Origin: Isoetes taiwanensis
Taxonomy: Eukaryota; Streptophyta; Lycopodiopsida; Isoetales; Isoetaceae
Reading direction: 5' to 3'
DNA length: 64,000 nucleotides
Assembly: GCA_021234155.1 (NCBI GenBank)
Contig: JAJEKV010000047.1
Span: 4,601,637 to 4,665,636 of the forward strand
Below, piece after piece: positions 43,902 through 54,330 of the stretch (within the stretch, counting starts at the first letter, position 1; every line of letters begins with the position of its first letter). A program made the position numbers and the translations under genes. The notes beneath the pieces are model-generated. The model did not search any database, had not been told where the DNA came from, and saw only the letters and a program-made list of their open reading frames with translations.

Positions 43902-45903
43902 ATGAACCACACCCCGAACTAGTATGTACTTCAAGTACCGTAATAGCAGACAAGGGTATCATTGCAACAATCGATCACTAATGCCATCAGAATCATCACA
44001 TCAAAGATGTAAGTGCTTATTCTATCATTTTGATTTAGGGTATGTGCGAACATCTTTGTAAAATAACAATATAGATTGTAATGAGTCCACCTTGATTTGT
44101 AGTCTGTGGTAGACAGGCTACTGGTTGTGCTCTAACAGGTCTTGCTATAGGCTGTGGTCTATGCAAGTTGTGCTTTGTTGGTTGTGCACTAAAGGTCTTG
44201 GATTTGACATATATGTAATGCATGATAAATGTTGAAGCGCTCCTGGGTGGCACAACGGAATTTTTATGCCATATATGCTTCCCTCAAGAATTAACAAGTT
44301 TATTTCAATACCCAGGAACTCAGTATGTCACTATTCTGCTTTGTTATATGGTTGATTGCTTAGTCTTTATGTCTGGTGCAGCTAGATTGCCTTCGTTGCT
44401 AATAGATTCCCTTGAATAGATTGTTCATATTGTCTTCCCTTGTGGTTAGAGAGAGAGGTGCAGCCTTGTCATGATGCACGACACTCCAAAAGCAGGCACT
44501 ACCTACATTGTACTAGGCTATCTGCTGAAAGAACATATTATAGAGGAATTAATGATACTGAGGCTTAACATGTCATTGATAGTGAAGGGGAAGTCTTGGT
44601 AACTGCTGCTATTGTAGACACTGGCAATTCAGATGGTGCATATATGTTGCATGATGTTATGCCAATACCACCTCTTTCAGTCAGTAGCTTTCCAATTTCT
44701 CCTGCTAGTAAGCATCAGAAGGTCGTAACAATATGCATATCAATAATACCTTTAGAAATGTGCAATACTGTAGGGGGATCTACAAGTGTCAACTTTTTCA
44801 CCTTGTCATCTGGTTTTGTGTAATGTTATCCCTTGATCCTTGAGAAAAGATATAGAAATATCATGAAATAACAAATGACCAATAGCATGATGGAGGACCT
44901 CTAACACGCTTGTGATGCCTTGGGCTTGAACTTTATTCCTCAAATTATCAGAACAAAGACAATTCATTTCAAGCATAGAAGTCCTCGCAATATTCTCCTT
45001 TGGCATATCTTGAGGTCCATATGCATGCGGAACGACAAGTTCATCTACACATCTACCGCTTTGACTAATCACAAAGCCAACAACTTGTGCTTTCCAATGT
45101 GCAGTTAAATCATTGAGCATCTATTTTTTTTACTGCATGATCACCATGTTGTGCAAGCCTAATTATCACCCACCAAAATATACAAATCAATCCATTCTCC
45201 ATTATCATTTTTACCATTCTTTAGTGCAACGTGAGTAACTTCAGAGTGTTTAGCAGCATTATCTGCCCAAGCATATAAATACCACATTGTTTAACTACAT
45301 AACATCGAATAACAAGACAAAGCCAAAGATACATACTATTTCCTTTGTGATTGGCTGTCACCTAATTTAACTTCACCGGAGCAAACTAAAAAACATTATG
45401 CAAATGCTCAATTTATATTAGTACTTACCAACTTTCATTCACACAACATTATAGCCATCTTTTACCAACTAACTAGTAGCATACACCAAGCACTCTACCT
45501 GTAAAGTAATACTATGAGAACCTACCTAGCCATATTTACACATCTATGTATCAAAACAGGCCTAATCAGCCCCCCAAAATTCTTACGTACATCTGTTATG
45601 CTCATTGCAATCCCTCCTGCAGTCATGCATGACCTTTCGAATGGTGCTCTTCGAATCAGAAGGTTGGAGCATTGTTGAAAGCGTCGAATCTTTTGAAAAA
45701 TCCAGCTAAGTTGGAGTTGGTTTGTGGCGCTTAGGCTTTCTTGGATCCTCAGGTTGGGGAGGCGGCTTGTTGGTGTTCTTGGGCCGTCTGCTTTTTTCAA
45801 ATCTTAATATATCCAGTTGACTATCCGGAGAATTCTATGCTTTCCATCACTTGTTCTCATAATCTACGCCCCTCTGCAACTTAGACAGTCCTTCACCTGT
45901 CAT
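43902..45903 (-). repeat. Right arm of the large inverted repeat (2.0 kb)
   Basis: It runs from TGAACCACACC to CCTGTCATA and is the inverse of 26543-28424. It keeps a segment of about 130 bp at 45695-45825 that the left arm lacks. Minus-strand frame 45522-45800 (MKKADGPRTPTSRLPN, IRRFQQCSNLLIRR) and frames at 44806-45120 and 44035-44253 are open but unrecognised. The arm sits exactly between the two 887-bp direct repeats. Confidence 0.85.
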
Positions 45904-46793
45904 AATTCCTCGTGGCAACATTGGTGTGTTCCATATGCTTGAGGGCAAGCATCCCGAGGAGGAGGAGGAATTGATATGTGGGTATGGATAAAGTCTGGAA
46001 AGGTTGGGGTTTATTGGATAACAGTTTCCTTGAAGGATCTGCCCATTTGATGTGTTAGTTATCACAAGAGGTGCTAGTATGTAACATTTAATTGATATGG
46101 AGTATGGGATAAAGCCTTGAAAAAGTTGGGGTCAATTGGATAATATTAGAAGGCCACTTCATACTGTAATCCTGTGCATGCCAAGTTTGCTATAACCCTT
46201 TTTTTAAGAATGCTAATGGCATTAATTTTCTCTTTACAAATGTCTGATTTATTCTGATTCTTACCTTTCATGTGCTGAATCTCCTTCTGATGGTAGTCCA
46301 AAGAAAAATTGATATAATCTCTTCTAAATCACCTGTAAAAATAAAAAAAACTAAGGAAATAATCCAGTTAGAAGGATAAGCTCGATGGATTTACCAGGAA
46401 GTCTATCGTAGAGCAAGAAATCTTTATCTTGCTCAAACCAACAAGCTTGGCAATGGAGAATTGGAAGCGAAAGGGAAAATCAAGAGAGGAAGAAAAATAG
46501 GGCTATGGCGGCGAGTTTTTGTCCCTCATCCATCAATGTATGCTCTTTTATAATCTCTTGAAAGGTCCTTAAAGGTAAATTCCCCTTTTGCCCTTTTCTT
46601 TTTTAGAAAGACAGATAACCTTTTTCTTATAAGTCCAAGATTAGTGTCTTTGTTAGGCGCTTGGTCTTTCAAGCCAAAGACCAAGGCTTGATTCCTTGTA
46701 AGAACAAGATCGGACTGGGCTGATATCAGATCCCGTTATCAACTATAAACTTTCAATAAGTCAATGATTTCATTTAAATCACTTGTTGGTCAT
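45903..46793 (+). repeat. 887-bp direct repeat, copy 2 (D2)
   Basis: Partner of 42074-42960. It contains the unoccupied MITE target (CTTGTTGG at 46782-46789). It is followed by TCATTGGTCAAAG, where copy 1 continues TCATGAACCAC, so the shared sequence ends at TCAT. Confidence 0.85.
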
Positions 46794-46796
46794 TGG

Positions 46797-47240
46797 TCAA
46801 AGACTTGCACTTGCTTTCACCTCATCCCAATCAATGCTTACTCCTTTATAATGAAATGCATATGCTCGGGCAAAATACAATGGAATGTGATGATTTGCAA
46901 TGTCCTTCCTACAAAAAACGTGCTCATACACAGAAAAAAAATCTGCCATCCAAATAGGCTTAATCCTGCACTCTTGATAACCCCTAACAGTAGGGGCTTC
47001 AGAACCCCAAACATCCTGCACTATTTGCACTAGCCCTGGAAACATGCTATCAAAATTGTTGCTCCTAAGCTGCCTGTTGCTTACCTTGTCAAACTCGGGC
47101 GGCAAGACCTCCTGATCTGAAGAAGACCCACTCTTGAGTTTTCGGGCGGCAGTTCTAGTGGGAGACCTTGGCATGGGCTTTCTGAGGTTTGTTTGAGGAG
47201 ATTTCCTTGGAGATGTCTTTGTTCCAAGCTGCTTCGTCAT
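46797..47240 (-). CDS. Unrecognised basic protein, 147 residues
   Basis: The start at 47240 gives a Lys/Arg/Ser/Pro-rich N-terminus (SPRKSPQTNLRKP, SPTRTAARKLK), a folded-looking middle (LRSNNFDSMFPGLVQIVQ) and a hydrophobic/aromatic end (IWMADFFSVYEHVF, IPLYFARAYAFHYKG). No family was recognised. The stop abuts D2. Just upstream of the start is a short GGCTATGGAGGTTCGA-like repeat (47280-47360). It could be part of a retroelement gag-like ORF. Confidence 0.35.
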   Translation of the reverse strand: MTKQLGTKTSPRKSPQTNLRKPMPRSPTRTAARKLKSGSSSDQEVLPPEFDKVSNRQLRSNNFDSMFPGLVQIVQDVWGSEAPTVRGYQECRIKPIWMADFFSVYEHVFCRKDIANHHIPLYFARAYAFHYKGVSIDWDEVKASASL

Positions 47241-47841
47241 GTTCTGGTCCCTGGTGCTTCAGCTCTTTGAAAATGCAAGCTTTTGGCTATGGAGGTCCTG
47301 ATCTTGGCTATGGAGGTTCGAATATGGATGTCAAGCTTTCGGCTATGGAGGTTCGAGCGGGAGGGAGGTTGAACAGAGAGCGGGAGGAGAGTTCAAAATT
47401 ATTTGCCCTATTAATGATTCATTCCAAGAATAATAATTTCGGGGGATTTCCTTACATTTTGAATTTGTAAATGTAAAATACTGGCACTTTTTTTGCCCAC
47501 CCTTTCATGCTTCTACCCATTACTCGTATATCCTACAGATTGTTGTGTCCCAAGCTCAACATCTCGAACAACGAGACAAAATTAACTTACAACTCTGATA
47601 CCACATAGAGAATAGGTAGAGGAGAACAATAAACAAGATCCTTTACCGAACCAAGACATTTTCTTCTTTATTCACATCCAATATATAAACAATGAATAAA
47701 TCTCAATGCACATGCATACTATACAAGTGTTGTGCATGCAATCACATGCGTGCATGCACAAGTGCATGTACATGCATGCAATCTAATCCATGTTTATCAT
47801 ATTCTATAAATCAAATATAGTCAATATTCTAACATTATTTT

Positions 47842-48731
47842 GGTAGAGGTTCGAGCCCGCGTACTTCATATTCTAAAACCTTAGGCGGAGCCGTATAGAG
47901 GTTCCATATTCCATCAAAACCTTAGGCGAACTCGTATTTCATATTTCAAAATCATAGGTGTCCCCAATCATAAATGACCATGGGGCAAAATGAGAGGTGC
48001 CTAAATGTCCCAAACATAGGGTCTGGGTCGTAGGATTGACGGATCCGACGACCTGGTAGTCCAAGGTGCACCTCGTTTAGAATATGTAGCACAATAACAG
48101 GGCATTCCAGGGGGATTCGATACGGATATAAAAATAACAAATAGACCATATCCCCAAAACAATTGAATGGGTTGTTATAATAAAAAAACACAGATTTAAG
48201 ATTAAAAATAATCACGTTAGCTCACTGGTTATATTGGTCAAAGTAGTCTTATTAGGAGCTTGAGTTGTTTTAATAGAGGTTTTAGCCTTCGTACTTCATA
48301 TTCTAAGACCCTCAACGAAGCCGTATAGAGGTTCCATATTTCATCACAACCTTAGGCGAACTCATATTTTAATATTTCAAAATCATTGTTGCCCTCAATC
48401 ATAAATGACCATAAGTGAAACAAGAGGTGGCCAAATGCCCCAACATACAATCTGGGCTGTAAGATCGACGGATCCGACGATTGTGGTAGTTTAGGATGCA
48501 CCTTGTTTAGAATATGTAGCACAATAAGAGGGGGACTTAGAGGGATGTGATATGGATATAAAAATAACATTTTCTAAAACCATAGACCATATCTCTAAAA
48601 CAATTGAATGGATTGTTGTAAAAAACAAACATAGATTTAAGATTAGAAATAATCACGTTAACTCACTGGTTATATTGGTCAAGGTAGTCTTATTAGGACA
48701 TTGAGTTCTTTTGTTAGAGGTTCAGGCCCTC
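47842..48731. repeat. Tandem repeat, unit 430-440 bp, with tRNA-like boxes
   Basis: Two full units (starts near 47842 and 48278) and a third head (near 48718) share text from GTAGAGGTTCGAGCCC through GACGGATCCGACGA to GTTAGCTCACTGGTTATATT. GTATAGAGGTTCC lies at 47893 and 48323; ATCACGTTA at 48211 and 48652. GAGGTTCGAGCC is a B-box match, and GCTCACTGGTTA upstream of each head resembles an A box. The unit therefore looks like a tandem tRNA-derived SINE or a satellite that absorbed one. Confidence 0.7.
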
Positions 48732-48765
48732 ATACTCCATGTAAGTATACGGTATACGTATAACT

Positions 48766-50136
48766 AACCTGGCACATCACCAAGGTATTAGGACCATTGG
48801 GGACTAACCTAAAAGGGGTTATTGTAATTAACTAACCTAAGAAGACCAACTAATAGTATTAATTAGTCAAATAGACTAATTAGAGTGCGCCACTTGGCCT
48901 AACTCGATTGGCCAAGGGCAGCTTGCCTTTTTTGGGTGGCAAATTGAGCTCCCAGCCCAATTCTGCCTCAAATTCGAGTTTGGGAAGGGCTGAGGAAGGA
49001 AGGAGCTGTTGCAACCTAACACTTGACCAATTCTATGGATGTTCTTCGAAACAATGGGTCCAGCCAAGACAGAGGTCAGTCTTTAGGTAGTTGTCTGTAT
49101 CTGATTCTATTTTCTCTTTCCGTTCCTCTTGTGTGGTATGGGATTAAGAGGGGGACCTAAAAGCTATCTAGGTTTAGTGATGCTCCTAGCTAGAATCTTT
49201 TAAAACCCAGTAAATGCGGTCTGTGCACAAGAACCCACCTGGCTGTGATGCTATGATGTGATTCAGCACCAAATAACGAGTATGATGACGAATCGGGGGT
49301 GGGGTCCTGCCTAGCGCGGCTACAAGACTCCTTTAGTGTGTTAAGCTTATAGTTAGTCACAGAGAGGGCTGGGTATGGGTCTGACACTCCCTGGATCGCA
49401 GGTGGCGTGCCTATATGGGCGCCCCGGACTCGAACGGGCAGGTGAGCCCGCCTTTAGATTTAGGGAAATAAGTCGGGTATGGATGCGGGGGTCACTGATG
49501 CGGCGCCGGTTCTCTAGCACATCCGGGGACCCATCATACTCAAGGAGGGGACGCCTCTCTGATCTGCCTCATCGAACCGGGGAGATGTAACCCGGAGCAG
49601 TTCCATAGGGTGATTCCATGGGATTGCATCTCCGAAAGGCTACAACCATGCCATAGCATGTTTCAGCCTATCTACAAAGTGTGCACAGGAGGGGCGGATG
49701 GAGTGGACTGCCCTAGCCATTGTTCTATGCCAGCCAATGCTATGTTATACCTTGTCTGTTGTTATCCGGGGGCCTTGACTGTCAGCCAATTCCCATGAGA
49801 CTGAGCCCGGGTTAGAGCCCTCATTTGGGATGTGTTTTACCTTTGCTATGTTGGTGTTCTGTTGTGTTCCTATGGATGATGATGGGCCACCCTTCGAGGT
49901 GGTATATTATTATTTGCATTGTTGCCAGGTGCTAACCTTGTATGTACGCTTCCGCTATATAGGATTCCCATCAAAGGCGTGGGATGAATGACACCTCCGT
50001 GTCCTTCACCCGGACACTTGCCCATCACAAGTGGTCCGAGTCAGACGGAGGGCCTTTCTGTGGTGGAGTCACCATGGAAGGGGAATTTCCCGTATTTATA
50101 CGATGGGAGCATCATATAGAGCCGGGGAGCGTCACA
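48766..50136 (+). repeat. LTR of a gypsy-type element, about 1.37 kb
   Basis: It ends GAGCGTCACA just before a primer site. Its 3' part shares the ordered landmarks of 16580-17516 and 62840-63727 (GATGCTCCTAG, CCTAGCGCGGCTAC, GTGCACAGGAGGGGCGGATGG, GAGCCCGGGTTAG, ACACCTCCGTGTCC). The left border (TGTAAGTATACGGTATACG near 48766) is estimated. Because 62840-63727 is only moderately similar, this LTR and the downstream one are unlikely to be a recent pair. Confidence 0.65.
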
Positions 50137-50137
50137 A

Positions 50138-50151
50138 GGGTATCAGAGCAT
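50138..50151 (+). promoter_or_regulatory. Primer-binding site for initiator tRNA-Met
   Basis: GGGTATCAGAGCATG matches the tRNA-Met primer site with one change (GGG for TGG) and directly follows the LTR end GTCACA. Confidence 0.75.
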
Positions 50152-50829
50152 GATTTTGATGGACCAGATCATTGCACTGGCCATGTCCTAACTCGATATA
50201 ACGTTAAGTAGTTGGGGACTCTAACATAGAAAAATTCCTTAGAACCTTGTAATTAGAATGATTGATGGCCAACTTTGTGATAATAATGTTGGTTGAGAGG
50301 GTAAATTTGAAGGTATGAAGGTAAGACTGTATCGAGTTTTGGCGGGAAATGGTCTCCCTTTTCCAGAGGCCATAACTTTCTCTAGGAAGCTCGGATTGGA
50401 AAAATTCTTGTTCCATTGCGTCGGGGACCCATAAAATTAGCTTAGGACATCTTTCAGACAAGTTACTAGCATCATCAAATGGCCAAAAACCCTAAATCGG
50501 CGCACTTCAGAAAACGTCGATTTCTTTTGCGATTCTAAACTCGAAAAATACCACGTGCGCCAGTCTTGACCGCGCGTTGACCGCCTTTAAAAAAAAAAAA
50601 CAAAAACAAATTAGGCATTGAAAGTGATGGGCATTTTTAAGTTTCAAGGTTTTATTGTTCCTTTTTGTATTTAGCCTCGCCTAACAGTGACCTCCGTCCG
50701 CCATAGCCGCCGGAACAGCTCGCACTCGCCATAGTTACTGTACTAGCTTTGCTCTGCCATAGCTGGCTCCTGTATGCTATCTTGGCGGCCTTAACCCTGC
50801 TTTGCCTAGCACTCCAGCTCTGATAAGCT

Positions 50830-51562
50830 ATGGCCCGCACCAAGGGAACCAAAAGTTACTCCTCCTGCAATGTCTTCCAACTTTTCGCGGAGCTTGGCTG
50901 TAACATCGGCGACACACCAAACGGCCCTAAGAAGGTCGAGCTTCTTCTAGAGCAACTAGTGCAGATGTTTGTGGAGGGAGATCAGATAGCATACCCTATA
51001 TTCCACTTCAGGAAGAGATTTCTGTTGAAACTTAATGTTGAAGGGGAGATGTATACCCTTGTGGAACAAGAGGACCAGGTTTTGACCCTTGTTCATTATT
51101 ATCCCACAGACATCCCAAGATGCTGCCGCTGCAGATGCTCGTCGTGAGGCTGAAAGAAGTATGGCGATGGTGCAAGAGGAAGACGCCCGACAGTTTGTGA
51201 GCGGAGACCCAGCTGACCGAGGACCGGAATATGTTTATTTTGGAAGAGGGAGGGCCATGACCCGAGGATGCAACTTTATCCTGGGCCCATACTATTATGA
51301 TAAGGATGCCCAAATCTTCATATGGGAGGATATACCGCCATCTCTCACCCAAGAAGATTTGCAACCCGTCGAGCTAGACATGGCGGCTCGACCCGAGAGA
51401 TAGCTTGCAGAGATTAGGAGACGTACCGAGATACGTCTGTTATGAGAGCAGCACGCCGAAAAAGAAGCGACTCGGCTAGCAGAAGAGCAGGCAAGGAAGA
51501 CTGCTGAGGAGCCCACCAACCGTACTATACAACGGAAGCGGAAGACCACTAACCCTACGTGC
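50830..51562 (+). pseudogene. Extra ORF upstream of gag, first part; starts like histone H3
   Basis: The start at 50830 gives MARTKGTKSYSS; the first five residues equal the N-terminus of histone H3. It continues FQLFAELGCNIGD, VELLLEQLVQMFVEGDQ, and FRKRFLLKLNVEGEMYTLV. A frame change at about 51100 leads to ADARREAERSMAMVQEEDA, RGCNFILGPYYYDKDAQIF and LTQEDLQPVEL; a stop follows at 51401-51403, then a Glu/Arg-rich helical stretch ([19 protein letters not shown], 51440-51520). No known gag or env domain was recognised. It runs in the same sense into the H3-like segment. Confidence 0.5.
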
Positions 51563-51860
51563 TTGGGGCCCCAGTATAAAACCAGGCTCCAAGCAATAGG
51601 TGGGATAGCAAAGGAGAAGGGGGACACGCGTCGAGAAACACTAGTTCAGTGGGCCCGATACCCGGCCACTGGAGGCAAGACCCTTCCCCTTGTACCCCCA
51701 CCCCGTCAGAGGAAGCCCCACAGGTTCAGACCAAGAACGGTGGCCTTGCGGGAGATTCGGAAGTATCAAAAGCCGACGGAGCTCCTATTGCAGAAGTTAC
51801 CCTTCCAACGGCTCGTCTGAGAAATTACGCAACAATTTAAGACGGACCTGCAGTTCCAAA
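51563..51860 (+). pseudogene. Captured histone H3 segment (residues 37-85) inside a retrotransposon ORF
   Basis: The frame opened at 51563 reads [16 protein letters not shown], then PATGGK, as in the H3 tail, and at 51713-51859 aligns with H3 residues 37-85 with no gap: [31 protein letters not shown], then EI-Q-FKTDL-FQ after a stop. By eye 40 of 49 positions equal plant H3. Changes are Y41F, G44R, S57P, I62L, R63Q, R72 to TGA stop, A75T, D77Q and R83Q. This covers the alphaN helix, alpha1 and loop 1; alpha2, alpha3 and the C-terminus are missing, replaced by TPFHILDLPPSVKLLW. R72 changed CGA to TGA, a common CpG decay. H3 normally forms the nucleosome core; this fragment could not form a full histone fold. 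Confidence 0.85.
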
Positions 51861-53280
51861 CCCCCTTCCACATTCTTGATCTTCCTCCTTCCGTCAAACT
51901 GCTATGGATTACGCCAAGCGCCACTAGTGGTATCAGGATAGAGAGCACTGGGACTTTCAGGTCCCATTCGAGCTTCTCCACCCTTATTTGTTGCAGCAGG
52001 TGGATCTCATAACGAATATGGAGGCTCACCCCGATTATGCAAACTTCTTGGAGTTTTATACCCAAAAAATGGTCCCCAAATGTCGACCTTATGGCAACCC
52101 TCCTCAGCTATATCTTCATAGGGATATACTCATGCAGATGCTAGGCAACGATCAACATGCAGAGGATACTCTTCGCGGCATCCAACGACGGGCCAAACAT
52201 GCTTCCATTCTCCTTTTGGCCGTCAGCAAACCTATTTTGAGGTCCGCTTTGCCTTGGCTATTCTTATGGACTAGTACGTAGAGGCTGACTCTACTCCATT
52301 GGAAAAAGGCAAGGTGCCTATTCCTGATGATCCCAAAGAAGAGGAGCGGATTAGCCATGCATATTTTTACCGTTGGAAGCAGTTAGCCACCGAAATGCCC
52401 GTGCCCCGGATTCAGGGCCAAAAACTCGCCGCAGTAGATAGGCTTCCGACGATCCTTCTCAATAATCAAGAGTATATGCTGCTCCACGATATCTTGTGGG
52501 CATACCATGTTATCGACGATTCCCAATGTATGAAGAAAGAACATATCTTGTATGAGCTAGCTGAGTACTGTGAAGGTGATTTCATTGATTTTTCACCCCC
52601 TGAGTACCCATCCCAGATCCAACAGTTGCTCAGGTTCCATCTAGAAGATCTTGAACCCATGGAAACCTTATTAGAGTTGCGGCACCTCATGCTGCAAGAC
52701 CCTCCTTGTGCCCCACTTGAAGTTGCTTTTGCTGCCATGGGCCCACAAGTCCCTAACATCAACGATGTGGTGGTGCCTATGGAGGAAGACGATGAAGGGA
52801 AAGATCTCTATGATAACAAGGAGCATCTCAAAGAGGAGAAGGACGAAATTTACGAGGAGCAAGTTACAGTAAATCTTGAGGCAGAAGTGGCAACCTCCAC
52901 TGAGCTTTTTTTTTTTTTGGCTTCTACTCCTTGGCCTTTGGCCATTATTATATGTATTATTCATATAGGCATTTCTTGCCGATTTCTTAATACAAATTAT
53001 ATATTTTTTGTATTAATTGTCTTGTTCTTTAATTATCACTTCTACATAATGTCTAAGTCATTAATTGCAAATCTTCTACACTGCCTGTTACAGGGACAAC
53101 CTTGCCACTGCACTCCACTAATGGGTGGGAAATTATTACACTCCTTCAAGACAACGCCATCCACAACTTACAACGTAAGATGCAGAGGGGCTGGTCCTAC
53201 TGGGAGTCCACCAATGTGGAAGCATTCCTGACATTGACGGTCATCTATGGGAACTTTACGGGGCAATGAACGACTTGTTT
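51860..53280 (+). pseudogene. Extra ORF upstream of gag, second part
   Basis: After the H3-like part, frames at 51930-52281 (LLQQVDLITNMEAHPDY, FLEFYTQKMVPKCRPYG, LHRDILMQMLGND) and 52299-52900 (EERISHAYFYRWKQLATEM, MLLHDILWAYHVIDDSQC, YELAEYCEGDFIDFSPPEY, LLRFHLEDLEPMETL, then an acidic tail) read as one globular protein with frame changes. A T run and AT-rich DNA at 52905-53090 ending TTACAG look like an intron or a small insertion. No family was recognised. It is probably an element-specific protein, perhaps a divergent gag-like or envelope-position ORF. Confidence 0.4.
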
Positions 53281-53599
53281 AACCTCTTAATTATAAATCC
53301 AACCCTGGCATATCAGGATATCATTATTATCCAGGCTTGGCGTAAATATAATTTAGTGCGCTCGGTGAGGGAGGATTATCTTGATACGATATTGCATCCC
53401 ATTTGGACAACCAATAGAATATAGACATGTATAACCATCTTGTATAAGACACAATTTCATTTATGTTGGCCGTTTGGTCTTATTTTAAAATGTAACTTTC
53501 CATTCTATTTAAATGTCAAATCTTTCCTTATTCATGATCGTATTATAACCATGTGAACATATTGTGCTTATCCCAATTTTATTGATATTTTAGACGGTG

Positions 53600-54330
53600 C
53601 ACATCCCCCTCCATGGGCGACACCCGTGGAACCAGGCCGCCTTACGCCTGAACAAGAATTGCTTATCATCAAGGGCCAGATGGCGAGCAGTTTGTCTCCA
53701 AAGGCCTATAGGCCCTAGCATGGCAAAAGAGGGACCAGAAGTGCCGATCAACGAGGTGCCTCCACCTATGCTGACCCGATCCGAACGTCGCCACCATTCT
53801 TCATCCTCCGATAGTAGTTCTGACTCATCAGATTCTGATGATTCTTCTGATTCTGCCGCTTCCGAGCAGGACCATGCTAAGTCCACAAAGAAGGATTATC
53901 AGAAGACCGTGGATTCCAATATTACCAGCATTTGGAAAAACCGCAGACTTGCTCAATTTTTTGGCACTTCCCATTCTGGTGTGGATGCAGAATCGTGGCT
54001 AGACGAGATGCGAGAATTTGGCAAATCTTAGGGTATGATGGAGAAGGACATTGGCAAAGTAGCTACCACTAATCTTACTAAGTCTGCTGGTGGAAAGGGT
54101 ATGTGCGATCGCATGGGTTGAATAGGGGACATTGTAAATTCAAACTCTTTGCCAAGGCCTTTAAGTCATACTATGTTCCTCGGGCACATCGCTGCAAGCA
54201 GATACAAATATTTTATCGATTGGGGCACAGGGCATGACAGTCCAGGCCTATACCGATGAATTCATGCGCCTCGGACTTTATGTCCCAGGGATCAATAAAC
54301 GCCTTGCAGTTGTAACGGTCCTGGCCGCTT
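53600..54330 (+). pseudogene. Gypsy gag, N-terminal part
   Basis: The first piece (PPWATPVEP, LTPEQELLIIKGQM) is shifted in frame relative to 53720-54031, which has MLTRSERRHH, a Ser/Asp-rich stretch and LAQFFGTSHSGVDAESWLDEM, the usual start of the gypsy capsid fold. Further frames to about 54320 give FKSYYVPRAHRCKQ, TVQAYTDEFMRLGLYVPGIN. The reading is then cut by foreign DNA. Gag forms the particle that packages element RNA. Confidence 0.7.

Noticed and set aside
46797-47240. Second histone-like protein, from its Lys/Arg/Ser-rich start
   Set aside because: No alignment to H3, H2A, H2B, H4 or H1 motifs could be made beyond composition.
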